Source: Pachypanchax playfairii
Lineage: Eukaryota > Chordata > Actinopteri > Cyprinodontiformes > Aplocheilidae
Length of the DNA stretch: 64,000 bases
Direction of reading: 5' to 3'
NCBI GenBank assembly: GCA_006937955.1
Contig: SSNP01000014.1
Span: 439,777-503,776 of the forward strand
Shown here: positions 38,150 through 51,062 of the stretch, in pieces
Numbering within the stretch: position 1 is the stretch's first letter
Layout: the number at the start of each line of letters is the position of its first letter
Translations under genes and position numbers: made by a program
The notes under the pieces: generated by a model
What the model saw: the letters and a program-made list of their open reading frames with translations, nothing else
Databases searched by the model: none
Told to the model about the DNA's origin: nothing

Positions 38150-38460
38150 TTTTTTCCAGACATCCCACCCGGAGTTAAGGTCTGGAACTAAAAGCTTATG
38201 TACTGGAGGAGAGGGGAGCTGAGCAGGAAGGTTGACTGGGCCTCATTGGTCTCAGCTAAAGCAGCGTCAGCCGGTGGGGTTCCAGTTGGGGGGAAAGGCG
38301 GCACTCTGTGCCAAGTTGGCCGGGGCCTCCTTCTTGAAATTCCAGCCATCCCCAACACGGCCAAAAGCTCAAGTCAGTTCTGTGCTCTGGCAACGGTGAA
38401 ACGAGGGGCTACTGAGGGGGCATATAGAATGGCCTCCCACCACTCGCTAAGCAGGAACAG
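38150..38460. promoter_or_regulatory. GC- and CpG-rich unique block, candidate conserved element
   Basis: The block stands out from its AT-rich surroundings (TTGGCCGGGGCCTCC, GCAGCGTCAGCCGG) and keeps several CpGs. Nothing in it resembles a repeat or an exon. An intronic regulatory element or a noncoding transcript is possible, but neither is shown by the sequence. Confidence 0.3.
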
Positions 38461-38856
38461 AGGCAAACAAGTAGGGGAGAAGTGAGAGTAAAACAAGGGG
38501 AAGTTCAAACACTGTCTGGTGAAAGGTGCAGCAACAAAGAGCAGAGTGTGAGCTGAAGAGAGAGAAGGGGAGTGTGAGGATTAAAAAAAAAACACTTAAA
38601 GGTGTATTGATACAGTATCTGAATTTGGACAAGGATAAAATAAACAGATAATGGGTGAGTGGTGAGGTGACTGAGTGCATCAGTTAAAAGAAAAAAGAGC
38701 TAAAGCAGGAGGGAGAAAGGTAGGGAGCAGTAAAAAAAACATGTTTATAATATGTACATGTTTTCATACATACACACATACATGCATATGGGGTAAAAGG
38801 TGAGTTTTAAGTGATTTGTTTAGCCACATTTGACACCATGTCGGTTTACAAAAAAG

Positions 38857-39225
38857 TAGGGATGCATGATACCCCTTTTTTCAAATCGTTACAATACCGA
38901 TACTTGAATCTGAGTACTTGCCAATACCAAATACCAATGCCGATACTTCTATCACACAAATAATGCAATGAATTGGAAGAAAGGTTTTATTTTTTTCTCT
39001 GCTTGTTAGAACCAATGATGGTGAATTCAATAAAAAAATCTTAATAAAAATGACCACAAAACTAAAATTCCAAGTGAAAAATAAACATTTTCTGTGAAAT
39101 TATGGCAGAGTTTCCATATTTCAAGTATAAGCTCATGGTTTCAGTTAACTAACCGGTAGGGTTGATACGAGTACATTAGATTGGTATTGGCCCCGATACC
39201 CAATACAAGTCTCGGTGCATCCCTA
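38857..39225. mobile_element. hAT-type miniature element, 369 bp, with exact 8-bp target duplication
   Basis: It begins TAGGGATGCATGATACC and ends GGTGCATCCCTA, inverted repeats of a known fish hAT type. Subterminal motifs CGATACTTG and CCCCGATACCC repeat near both ends. CAAAAAAG at 38849-38856 and 39226-39233 is an exact 8-bp duplication. There is no transposase frame. Confidence 0.87.
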
Positions 39226-41055
39226 CAAAAAAGAGCCAAATAAAATGTGAAAATTCATTAAAATAGAGGTTTTTGGGGTTTTTTTCTGGTAAGGATATAA
39301 TAGATTAATGTTACTTGTAGATTTGAACATCCTCAGTTTGGAGAAAGAGAGTAGTTCTGACAGTCAGTCACAGCTGGGCCACTTATAAAGTAGATATGGC
39401 ACCATAAAGCATCTTCAGTCTAGAAAATTTCAGGTACGATATTAATATTTCAGATCTCTTCCACAGAATCTTATTTCAAAACACCTGAACTATCCCTTTT
39501 GGTGAGTTCTAAAATCTGTGACAAGGACTCAAGAAAATCAAGAAACATTTTAGTCCAATCAACACAGTAGATTACTTAGTGTCGGTTCTCCAGTCATCTT
39601 TTTCTTCCCTTGACAGACACTCTTTTTCACAGACAGATCAGTTTAAGTTTTAGTCATTATAGAGTTAAATTTCTGCTCCCAACTTTCACTATGTCTGTTG
39701 CTGTTTCCTCCGCCAAGAAGGTTATATTTATGTTAGTTAATTTATTGGTTCATTTATCGGTTTTTAATGGGTCTAGAAACAGTCAGGTAGATTTTGGGAG
39801 TGATCTAGATCACGATCTGTATTCAGCATTTTTTTTAAAGATTTTTTGATAATTGTGAGATCAAATTATGGGGGAAATGAGCTGCTTTGTGGAGGTCTGC
39901 ACTTTGAGTGCTTTCTGGTTTGATGCTTTAGTCCACAAGACCAAGACCGCTGCAGTTGGTGGAAAAAAACTGCACAGCCAAAGCAGTCATCCATTAATCT
40001 GACAGGGATTAAGTGACCACTACACAGAGGGTTAAACATTGTTCCCCAAGCATGCATGTTTACATTCACAAACACACCAAATCACAAAATAAAAAAGGAA
40101 ATAACTGTCAGCATGAAGGGATGTGGGACAGGAAATCATTTGTTTGCTTCCAAAAATGAAACTTGAGATATGACAGGTTATTGCTAAGGCCTGTTAAATA
40201 AAATCACTCCTTTTTAAATGAATGAAATTCAGATTTATTTATTTGTTTCATCTAAAAGGTCAAAGTGATTACAAGAAGATTACATCTCCTGGAATTTTAT
40301 TACTCTGACAATGAGAATTGACTCTGAACATCCATCCAGATAGAAAATCTGCTCAACAACAAAGTGACTTTCTCATGAGCATTTTTATTACTGAAAGCAA
40401 AATAGTCTTTTCAAGCATTTTTTAACCTTTAATGTCATAGAAACTATCCATTATTTTTAAGTTTGAAACATTCAACAATGCCAGTAAAACACAACATGAT
40501 TAAGTAAAAAGAGAAAAATAAATACTGTTTCTCAGTATCAATAAAGGGAATTTTATTTTATTAGTTATTTATTTTATTTATAGGCCAGTAGGAATACTTA
40601 AAAGAAGTAACTGAATGACAGATTTTTTTGGAGAATGATATTCAATTTGCAATACCTGGATGTACTTAGGAGGAAATAAAAGAGAGAGATTTTCAATCTA
40701 TTAAACAATCATATCAGTCAGTGTTCAAAAACCTGATTGCGCTTTTTGGAATTTTTTTGTATATTTTGGTTTGTGTGTCTTACATATTTTCAGTTGTTTG
40801 TGTGTCACTTTAGGGCTAAATGTGGTCTAAATTTAAAACTACATGAGAGCTGCAGCTAGACTCAACAATGAAACCACATTCATTGGTTTTTAAGTAAATA
40901 CTAAAGAAAGAAAGAAATGAAACAAATCTCTTTGGCTAATCTTTGTGTTATAGCCCCAGTTTTAAAAATATCACGTATGTTAGTGTTCATTTACTGTCTC
41001 CTCATGTTCATGTCAACATATTTGAATTGACTTCACCTTTGTCTATGTGACTTAC

Positions 41056-41147
41056 CAACACAGTTGAAGAAAGGTTCTTTCTTGCACTGACTTGAACACC
41101 CATCTCCATTAACAAAGTTTAGATCATCACATTCCTCTCCTTTGGAA
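41056..41147 (-). CDS. pappa: pappa in-window exon 7: Myxococcus-type Cys-rich repeat, second half
   Basis: The exon is 92 bp, covers residues 462-492, and is too short to show as an ORF. It encodes KGEECDDLNFVNGDGC, then SSQCKKEPFFNCV. This is the second half of the CGDG/GEECDD/GDGC disulfide repeat begun in exon 6. The donor is TTG|GTAAGT at 41055 and the acceptor TTTGCTTTAG at 41149-41148. The phases (one base in, one base out) fit exons 6 and 8 exactly. The Asp- and Gly-rich loops suggest a calcium-stabilised fold, by analogy with similar repeats. Confidence 0.92.
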
Positions 41148-41262
41148 CTAAAGCAAACAGGAAGTAAGAAACAACAAAAAAAAAAAAACACCAAAATAAC
41201 ACAACTTAAATGCTTCTTTCCCCATCTGCATGTGCTTGTAGATATTTAATCAATTTTATTAC

Positions 41263-41391
41263 CTCTGAATACGTCCATCCCCACAGTAGGGTGCCCCAAG
41301 TTCATGCACCAGTGGCTGAGAAGGCTCACTCTCACTATGACTGGACAGTGTTTGAATCTGGTAGGTGTACACAACATGTGGTATAACATCC
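41263..41391 (-). CDS. pappa: pappa in-window exon 6: fibronectin-like strand and start of Cys-rich repeat
   Basis: This 129-bp exon encodes residues 419-461. It contains VVYTYQIQTL and SESEPSQPLVH, resembling the last strands of a fibronectin-III fold. It then has APYCGDGRIQ, the first half of a Myxococcus-type disulfide repeat (CGDG...GEECDD...GDGC) that is characteristic of pappalysins. Acceptor: TTTCCACATAG at 41393-41392. Donor: GTAATA at 41262. It is separated by only 115 bp from exon 7, which completes the repeat. Exon 5 joins through a split Arg codon. Confidence 0.93.
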
Positions 41392-42783
41392 CTATGTGGA
41401 AAATGACCCAAAAAAAAAAGATAGATTAAACAGAAATTAAGGAAAAACAGGAAAAATACACAAAGACCAGTTTTGTAGATCAATGACACTGTTTCCTGTT
41501 GTGTGTTTTTATTTATCTTACGCCCCACCCCCATGCATCAGTCCCAGTTTTCACACAACTACTTATCTGATCAACTGCTGATAGGACCCCATTTCCCCAC
41601 ATGGGACACATCTTTTTGTTTTGTTTCCTTATCATAGTGATTGAAGGAACCATTGTGATAAATGCACAGGAGAGAGGGGAAAAGTACTCGCTTTGCTGCT
41701 AAGAGGTTGTCTGAATGTTTGCTTGGGGGTTGGTCTGAAATTGGAGGGGAAAATAAATATGACAAACATGAGAAAATCCCAACTATAAACAAAAAGACAA
41801 TCTAAGCTGATAAGAAACAACAACAACTCAAACTCCAAGAAAGAACCCAAAAACAAAAAAAATGTTCGAAAAGGGTCCTTCTTCAAAGATATACAGTAAT
41901 TTTGAGTTAATTAAGAAAACCTTTTTTCTTATTTGATTATGTTATTTATTTATTAATTGCTGAAATCATTTGCAGATTGTTCCATTACCTTATCAATTCC
42001 TATTGTCCTAAAGTTTAAATATTTTTTATATAATATTTGACATTCTTTTGGTCATTCTCTGGTTGTTTCCGTATGATTAGGTTGTCAGCTTTAGGAAAGT
42101 GTCAATGAGAAACTAGCTGAATGTTTCTTCATAGAAAATCTAACTAGAAGAAAAAAGCTTTGAAATAATGTAAAACCATCACATTTTCAACACAAACAAA
42201 GAAAAAAACTGGTCAGTTTTATATAAGCCCTGTCACTGACTCTTAACATTGTTTGCTGTTTACCTTATTGCTATAATCAATGTCTTTATTTTACTATTTG
42301 TTATTCGGGAAATAGTTTGTTTTCTACATAGTTTCCTTGAGTTCATTTGGGTCAATCCCCATGAAGAACAAAACACAAATGCAAAAACTGTAAGTTTGGG
42401 TAATTTCCTTCAAATTTTTCAATAATAAAATAATTTTAAAAGATCAAGCAATAACTTAACTTTTTCATCATAGTAAGAATAAGATGACATGATGGTGGGA
42501 ATCTCTGTTCATAGTATTCAGTGTATAAAAGGAAAGGGATGCATACTGTAAGTGTTTGTAACAATCATGGCTGGTTTTGGTTACGTAAGTGGCAAACATG
42601 GGGTGGGGATGACATCAGGAAATGAGGGTAGATGGAAGTGATACTTTAGTCATAGATTATTTCATCTCAACCATCAAGTATCATTGACCTGATTGTGGAA
42701 TCATTTCTGCAGTGCTATCACTGCAGTGACAAGCTGGCACAAAATACCACAATGCACAAATGAGTAACACTGCATTTGCTATT

Positions 42784-43515
42784 TACAGATGTGCCCAAAT
42801 TTGTTGATACCCCTACAGCTCATTGAAACAACGCTTATTTTTTTTTCCTGGAAAGTGATTTGGTTTAAAGCATTTGTTAGATGCATATCCACATGCTCTT
42901 TTGTATCCGATAGCAAACTAGGTAAAAAAGAGATCAAAATGACACAATTTGTTTTTATTTTACAAATATGCAAAAGTTATGTGGACCGATTTGTTGGTTT
43001 CTCTAAAGAGACCATTAATACTTAGATTATAGTCATGTTTCAAACAAAGTATTTAACTTTAATTTGTATTAAAACTACTTTTAAGTTTTTCATCAGCCAT
43101 TTAGCCTGTTTAATAGGTGTAAACAGGCTCTTGGGTAGTTTGTTAAGGTTGTGTGCACCACACTGAACATAGACCAAACAAAGCATAGACCAGGGCTCTG
43201 AGAGAAGATTTTAGATCTCCATGTTAAAATGTAAAGGCTACTAGACCATCTCCAAGCAGCTTCATGTGCCTGTGACCTCAGCTGTCAATATTTTTATAAT
43301 GTATTAGGTTTATGGGACTTTGAGCCATGATGGGTGCTATGGAAGGAGACCATGGAGGACTTCACTAGTGACAGAAAAACACAAGAAACATGCATTTTTG
43401 TTACTTACAAAAATGCATGTTCATGTTGAACAAGCCACAAAGTTTCTAGGGGAATATTCTTTGGACTGATGATACAATACAGGAACTTTTTTGACCATAG
43501 AAAGTGTTTTATTTG
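42784..43515 (+). mobile_element. Tc1-like transposon remnant
   Basis: The left end ACAGATGTGCCCAAATTTGTTG resembles the terminal repeat of a vertebrate Tc1-like element. GGTTGTGTGCACCACACTGAAC, GACCATCTCCAAGCAGCTTC (helix-turn-helix region, with a TAG stop) and AACAAGCCACAAAGTTTCTA lie in the expected order, but much of the middle is missing. No right terminal repeat was found. It is an internally deleted, inactive copy. Confidence 0.65.
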
Positions 43516-45529
43516 TTTTTTTTTTATTCATTGTTGAAAGATTCCACATGTTATTATTGATTCATATCTCCATTAGTACACACACAGACTTCATGCGACA
43601 ACATACTGTCTGGCAACTGTTGCTTTAAGAACTTAACAAAAGCACACTGGTTTAAACAACTATTCCCAACTTGACCATATAATCCCAGAGTGAATTCCAT
43701 GCATCACCAGGAGCCAACAGTCATGCCAACTTGTTCTGGCTCCACAAACCTGCTGCCAAAGACAGCAGTTAAGCCAAGGAAGTCTTTGAGTGATCTTCAG
43801 GAAAGCCATAAACTTTGATGAGCTCCCAGTTGGGATTTATGATTCCTATTGACTAAGAAAACCTGAATTCTCTCACACATAAGCCCAGTAGGACAGTTAT
43901 CCTGATGAATCAAGAGCAAAAACATTACACAGATGAACAGCCTGGAATGAGGATTCACATCTACTCTACTACAAAGAGGCCAGATGCCACTGTGTCATTA
44001 AATATTACCAACATGGACAGCGTAGACCTCTACCTTGCTTTTTTTCATCTTTATTTACTGTAAATCTGAGTTTAAGGTTGACCTTTGCACTCTAATATTT
44101 GGATATGACCCACGCTAATAACAAAAACACTTGATACTTCCTGTGGTGTTTCTAACTTTTGCACTGGACTGAACATATGTTTCAAACTTGAGCGTAATAA
44201 TGCACGATTGGTAAAGGGTCAAAGTTCTGATACCCGTAGTGAGGTAGCAACTGTTCAACATGGCGTTCAACATGTTCCCAATTAGGTGAGTGCTCAATCT
44301 GGCTCCCCTGACCTAACTACAGCTGAACATGTTAGGTGCTGCCACTGGCAGCAGGAGAGAATGGAAAAAAGGAAGTGATGTAGATGTAGATGTAGTCCCT
44401 GTCTATGAGTTTACGTTCTACTAGCATCTAATGAATACATCTTCAAGCAGCAACATATTTAATGAAACACTAGTAAATGTGTAAAAGTCAGATCATTTCA
44501 TAATGGCACCTGCTCAGAATTCATTAAAGTCACTTTTCAGATGTAAATTAATACTTTTTCAGCCATTTTGAAGTGTTCTTCATTCAAAATGTAAAATTAT
44601 TTACAGTTTCACCCATTTTTAGACAACAAATTTAATGGTCTCACTTCAGAGAGTTTACAGATTAGCTAACAGCTCTTCCACATCAGCCAAATTTAAAATG
44701 GATTGGTGCCATTTTAAAAATGGTTTTTGGCAATATTCAGAAGTAGCAACAAAATGCTAAACTTTTACATTAATTGAGACAACATTTTCAAATTTTGACT
44801 TTTAAAATCTAGCAGAAATCCCCTTTGTTCTGGTCTTAGTTATTATTTATAATCTTTACATAGAAACATACTTCTAAACAGCCAAAAGGTTTTTAAATCA
44901 ATGGTATTAAAAGACAAACAAGGCAACAGTGAAAAATAGTGAAAGCAAAATAAAACAGAGGCAGACACGAAACAAGTAAACATGAAACTGAAGCTGAGCA
45001 GCTCAGCAGGGAACAAATGGCAAAAAAACTAAACAGAGCTGGAAATCAGTGGAGGCCACAGTGAAGTCATTTGATTTGGTGAAAGAAACGTGTGACAATG
45101 AGTAGAAGAACAACAGGAATTTAAATATACTGGGGAAGTTAATTACTGAATTCAAACAGGTGAGCTAATTAAAAGAGGAGCAGAAAACAAGAAAATATCT
45201 CAAATATCTCTGCTAAAGAGCAAAAACAAATTCAGCATGTTTGGAATTGTAAGAGAAACCATATAAAAGATGAACGGTCTATAAAAATGCTAAGTTAATA
45301 CAGCATAAGACCTCACAGTTGTTTGCAGTTTCATTTAGAATCAATGAAACTTTTGTTTATATATTTCTGTCATTTGAATTCAAGTTGGAAGAGAAAAATA
45401 CTAGTCTGATCATAAGCCTGGTTCTAACAACAACCTGATCACGAGCAATGGAAAGCTCAGGTGTGAAAACCTTCAGGTCAGTCGGAACCCAAGCTTATCC
45501 AAGGCCAGGTTGAAGGACCACCTACTGAC

Positions 45530-45710
45530 CTAATCTGACTGAGTGCACATTTTGGGTCTGTGGAAGAAAACCAAAGTACTCTGAGAAAATCCCCAGACAT
45601 GTATCAGGAAAACACACAAACTCGACACAGAAAGTTCCCAGTCAAGAGTTGAACCCTGAACTTTCTTGTTGTGAGGCAACAGTTCCACTGTTCAGCTAAC
45701 AATATCCACT
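45530..45710 (+). repeat. Teleost interspersed repeat, copy 3
   Basis: CTGTGGAAGAAAACCAAAG, GAGAAAATCCCC and TTCTTGTTGTGAGGCAACAG match the family at 54577 in the same orientation and 23115 in the opposite one. Confidence 0.55.
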
Positions 45711-46004
45711 GTCTGGGCATTTAAGAGTTTTGAATCTTTTTCAATGAAAAAATAACATTTTGGTGGGATGTTATCAATTAGTGGATTACCAGGGTGTTTT
45801 ACCCAGATGATGTCCTGCTCAGATGAATGTTTGATGTGACAACATGTTTATTTGAATATAGAAATGCAATCTGATCACTCAGAACTTATTTTATGTCCAG
45901 CTGTGAACACTCACACCCAAAGTTGTCTACTTGAAATAAAATTAATTGGGCAAATTGTACATAATAAAGGTGACAGAAAAAGATGAAAAAAAGCAGCTTA
46001 AATG

Positions 46005-46514
46005 TAGGCCTGGGCGATAAATCGATTAAATGAATTAATTCGAATTTTTTGTTGCGGGCGATTTAAAAAATAAATAAATCGTGATTTTGCGTAGAGGCAC
46101 TTTTTGACTCCCCAGAGTTTCCGTAGCGTTAGTTTCACATGGTTTGCTGCAACAGACATGCAGTAAGAGACCTCACGCTGCAACATTTGCCTGAAGCCCA
46201 TCGCAGTCAAAGGCAGCAGCACTACAAACATATCCTATCACCAGAAACAGATGCATCCAACCAAACATGAAAAACGGCAGTCTCTCCGAGACAAACAAAC
46301 ACCGCAGTGACCAACAAGCCTCAGCTAAAAACAGCTAACTGTAGCCAAATCCTCTGTAAGTGGCACCGCAAGCTGAGAACAATCACTGAAGCGGTCTCTT
46401 AAAGTTGTCCGTTGTTTGTAGCTGTTGCTTTCCTTAAAAAAAGGGGGAAAATCAGAAATTGAATATAAAATAAATAAATCAGATTTTATTTTTAAGCCAT
46501 ATCGCCCAGCCCTA
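46005..46514. mobile_element. hAT-type non-autonomous element, 510 bp
   Basis: Ends TAGGCCTGGGCGATA and ATATCGCCCAGCCCTA are inverted. Flanks CTTAAATG (45997-46004) and CTTGAAAG (46515-46522) are a target duplication with two changes, as in an older insertion. The GC-rich interior has no intact transposase frame. Confidence 0.75.
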
Positions 46515-47198
46515 CTTGAAAGATGCTTAAAACTTTTCAGACTTTAAAATATTTTTTTTCCACGTTTCTTCAGAAACTTTATCATTTATGACTTTGAGAT
46601 TTATGAGAAAAAGTCCTTCCCCCAATTTCCCAGTTAAAGCCGAATGAGGGGAGCAGAAATATTTTTGCATGTACTTTTGTGGTATGTTTCAAGAGAAGAA
46701 TAATTAAAAGTTACTAAAGCATAAGCACGAGTGTGAGTTACTTGTGATGCCCTGAAAGCTGTCTTGTCTTTTTGTTTTTTTGCCCGGGAGGTCTCTCCTA
46801 ATACTTTCGTGACCCCCTTATGTCTCCTTTGTCACCCATTCCCATTCACCCCCATCCCCTTTCCAAGCCAAGTAATAATTTACCCCCAACTGATACAACC
46901 TCCCACCCTGCATCTCCTCTTTACTCTTCATAGCCTCCACCATAATTTACTCTGTCACCCTGACCTCCCAGCCGTTAGCCATTCCAAACAAACCACCACT
47001 CATTGATGGAGCCAAGATGTCAGCCATTCCTCTTGTTGTTTGCACCGGCTTAGATGAAGGCCAGTGGCCTAACAGCAAGAGGTCAGACACCCCCCAACCC
47101 TCATCCACTCCATCAAACCTCATGGTAACAGACTAGAAGAAAAGGTAACTTTCTGTGTGGTCAACAAAAGCTTTTTACCTTCTGGACCTAACATAATG

Positions 47199-47243
47199 CT
47201 ACTACTACTACTACTACTACTACTAATAATAATAATAATAATA
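47199..47243. repeat. (CTA)n(ATA)n compound microsatellite
   Basis: About eight CTA units run directly into about six ATA units. Confidence 0.9.
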
Positions 47244-49209
47244 CACTGGTTGATGGTTATATGCACGACCTTGGGGCCCAGCAGTTTTGTGCATGTAAGT
47301 GTTGTGTGCATTTATCCGTCGGTGGTCATTTGGACCGTAAACACGGGTAGCAGTGTTCGGTATTGATAACAGATAATTGAAAAGGATTTAATAACGCAAT
47401 TAAAATATATTAGGAGAATAAAACTCTCAAACAGAGGGAGTCATATACTCATAGAGTGGATCCAATATTACACTGCTAACAGATGCACCAGATACGCGCA
47501 CATGGACACAACGGTAACGACACTGATTAAGTTACAGTTAGTAACAGAACAGAATGATTTTCTATATCGGTTATTAAGAACTCATGATCGGGCAATAAAA
47601 ACTAGAACAAATGTTACATTTGACATTATTTCACACTGAAGAAGTCTGTGATTTATTTTGGGTGACCCTCTGACAACTTCCGTCAGATGTGCCAGACACG
47701 CTTGCATAAACGCCAGAGCAGCTAGTTCCACACACCTAACAGCGAGAGTATGTGGGAGAACACCAGCGGAGGTGGTGGGTCATTTCCACATTGCTAAGAA
47801 CGTAAGTATGTCATCAGTACTAAAGGTAAGAACCAAACTTTAAATTGTAATCCTTATTGGGAGGCAATAATATATCACAAAAAAATATTTATGTTGTTGC
47901 TTTTTGTTATAGACATTATATCAGTGACTCGCAATGGGCCTTTTAAGGGTTGGAAAGATGTAACACTTTCCCTTCCTTTTCCACAAAAAGCTAGCTAAAC
48001 ACACAAACAATACCCCTCCATCGAGAAGCCACACATCAAAAGATAAGGATCAAAAGTTAAAACATTATTAATGAAATCAATCTACTTTTCATCAAGTTTC
48101 TCATAATTCCCTTTTTAATTGTGTATTATTGTGTATTATTTTTAAGGGCAGTTAACAGTGTAAACTAGATGGTTTACATTTTAAAAAAATCAAATATTCC
48201 TAGGTTGAATGAATAAAATGAATCATTTCTCCAACAAACAAACAGACAAGATCTCACATGGTCTCATAAGAAAAAAACATACAGCCGTTGCCACTGACCA
48301 TCACCACTGGAATGCAACCACAGCTAGTGAAATATGCCACAGTAGTAAAACTACCTACAGTACATCAACAGTTAGTGAAGTGTGCCAAAACCTCCAAATA
48401 AATACATCCAAATGGGTAGGCACCCTTCCACAGATATTGCCATTCAACCAGGAAGTTGTGCACAGAGACATTTTGGAACTTGGATATCATCACTTCATCT
48501 TGCATAACATGCATACCCACCCTTTACCTCCTATCCAGCACTTTCCTTTGCATGTGAACTGCACTGGTGGCACGAGAGAAAGGGGTGGTACAACACGCAA
48601 CTGTGCCATCTATAGCACAATTTTATCAAGTCAGCAAATTCCATGAAAGACAAGCAGTAGATTCTCACCGCTGAGTGCAGATAATACCTTCAACAAGTCA
48701 TGTGTTTGCCCTTGCTTCATGGAACATAGGAAACAACAAATGTGGGCAACAACTGACCTGTGACTTAGGAAACAAATGTTGGAAAAACATATCTGAAACT
48801 GCAAAAGCAGCAACAGCTCGCCAGTGTTCCAGGGGGTATTAAAAGGATGTCTGGTATGACATATTTTTTGTGGATATTTTTTTTTCCACAGATACATAAA
48901 CACCTTTTACTGGCATGTCTAAAATAATTTATTTACCTCGTAAGAAAGCAGAAATCTAAATCATAATAAGCCTTTCCAGAAAACTTTTCTTTTTTTCCCC
49001 TGAAGTGTTTTCTATATAAAAAACTGTTTTAGTAAACTGAATTATTTGATGAGAGGAAAATTTGCCTTTTTAAAAATAAAAAAACAAAACAAACATTGGC
49101 ATGTTTTAGTATTTTTTTCATCAATCAGGAATATCAGTAGGATAGTAGGAACTGTATTCATGTTGCTTACATAATCTATTAGTGGTGAGAGATGTTATTG
49201 ATGACTCAC

Positions 49210-49711
49210 CTGTCTGTAAATCGACGAATAGGTTCATTCAGCATCAGGCCATGTGGTGCATGAGTGAAGGCGGGTTGGCGCTGAAGGCGATAGCGTAGTG
49301 GTTGGCAATGCTTACAAAGCACGCAGTCTGGCTTAGATGCCAACAGAGTGGCATCTATCTCAAGGTGTTGCTCCATTGTGTAAATTTGAACTCCATACAC
49401 CTCTTCCTCTACGTCCAGTTTCAGAGTCAATGGGGTATCACAGAAGACATTACTGGGGCCCAGTGAAATGTTGTTCCCGCTGACTGTCAGCAGCAAGATG
49501 TCATGGATAGCAGGCAGAGCTGTTTCCTCTGGACTGAAAAATGTGACCCACACAGTCAAGGAGTCAGGTACCACCGGGGAAAGGAACTCTAGCTGAAGCA
49601 TACAGCCGTTAGGGGGGCACTCTGACAGGCCAACAACACCTTGATCAGTCCCTGCATTGGGGCTCCATGTGCGCACACTTGGCTCGCACGTCTGCTCCAC
49701 ATCTGGAGGGC
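49210..49711 (-). CDS. pappa: pappa in-window exon 5: large central beta-rich exon
   Basis: At 502 bp this is the longest exon and covers residues 252-418. It begins with the conserved PPDVEQTCEPSVRTWSPN and continues through CMLQLEFLSPVVPDSLTVWVTF and a GNNISLGPSNVFCD segment carrying an N-I-S sequon. It ends in a cysteine cluster (Cys381, Cys384, Cys387) and RRFTD. The VRTWSPN and VSGNNISLGP-like stretches favour PAPPA over PAPPA2. Cys381 (49325-49323) appears extra: human PAPPA and PAPPA2, as I recall them, have only the CxxC pair. The acceptor is TATCCCATAG and the donor GTGAGT. No catalytic role is known for this region, which lies between the protease domain and the CCP modules. Confidence 0.95.
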
Positions 49712-50408
49712 CTATGGGATAAGTTACAAAACAAACAACATGTAAACAACATACAAGCTTCAAAAAGATTTCCACATTAGAACATTATTTTGGCTAAATC
49801 CCACACAAGAATTATGATTATTATTTAACAATAACAAATGTGTAATGGTTTAAAACCAATAAGACAACGTGGAAATCCTTTGATTTATTTACAAAATGTG
49901 ATTATCCTTTTCTGAACAAGTAGGATTTTTTGGGGATGATGACAGACATACAGCTTTGAATCGGTCATGTTTTTTTTTTGTGATTTTGAACAGGTCTTGC
50001 GACATCAAGGTTGGGGTGAAACTAAGAGTTCATTGTGAGTCCATCTGCAGAGGAAAGGCAGAGTTGAGGTGTGTACCTTCTGAGAGGGGCCCTGCACAGG
50101 GTTCTCACTTCAGCAGTCATTACAACCTCAAACAGTCACACTCCTGCCATATTTGGAGTCCACACACAGCTAACTCGCATTATCCCAAGTGACGTACACT
50201 AACATTCATCAAGCACTTTTAGAAGCCAGCATGCGGCAGACACTATGTTCTCCCTCAATTTCCTTTTTTGCAATTCCAAGCTGGCAACCGACGAAGCCAT
50301 TTGCTAACCTCATTTCTGGGCACCATGCAAAATTCCAGTGTTTAATCAAGTGAGGATTGAATATAGATTCCAAGCCACATTATCTCAACACATTTATTAT
50401 TGTACTGT

Positions 50409-50410
<2 letters not shown>

Positions 50411-50451
<41 letters not shown>

Positions 50452-50730
50452 GGTTTGTATTTCTGACCTCCTGAGGACCAGTTTCCTGACTTTTACTATC
50501 TTTCTGGGGTCCGAGGGTTCTTGTGGGGACCGAAGCCTGGTCCCCATGAGGGGGACTCCCCTTTTTAGGGTTAGGGGTTAGGTTTATAGGTATGGTGTGA
50601 ATAGAGTTTTAGTTAGTCTTAGGGTTAGTTATAGATCAGTAATGGTTAAGGTTAGTAAAAGGGTTTGGGTTAGGTATAAATCTAGTTACTAAAATCAATG
50701 GACGGTCCCCATAAGGATAACAAAACACAC

Positions 50731-50786
<56 letters not shown>

Positions 50787-51062
50787 TTGTATTTCTGACC
50801 TCCTGAGGACCCGTTTCCTGACTTTTACTATCTTTCTGGGGTCCGAGGGTTCTTGTGGGGACCGAAGCCTGGTCCCCATGAGGGGGACTCCCCTTTTTAG
50901 GGTTAGGGGTTAGGTTTATAGGTATGGTGTGAATAGAGTTTTAGTTAGTCTTAGGGTTAGTTATAGATCAGTAATGGTTAAGGTTAGTAAAAGGGTTTGG
51001 GTTAGGTATAAATCTAGTTACTAAAATCAATGGACGGTCCCCATAAGGATAACAAAACACAC

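Larger units (their letters stand above)
37702..41055 (-). other. Intron 7-8 of pappa
   Basis: A 3.4-kb intron with a GC-rich block at about 38150-38460 and a complete hAT-type miniature element at 38857-39225. Otherwise it is AT-rich with no coding content. Confidence 0.8.
41392..49209 (-). other. Intron 5-6 of pappa
   Basis: A 7.8-kb intron. It has a Tc1 relic (42784-43515), an interspersed repeat copy (45530), a hAT-type element (46005-46514), a CTA/ATA microsatellite (47199) and a CpG-containing block at about 47340-47840. The 145-codon open frame at 48209-48646 shows no family content. Confidence 0.8.

Noticed and set aside
48209..48646. 145-codon open frame on the plus strand
   Set aside because: No domain, biased low-complexity content (His, Thr, Asn), no splice context or relation to neighbours. 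It lies inside a pappa intron.
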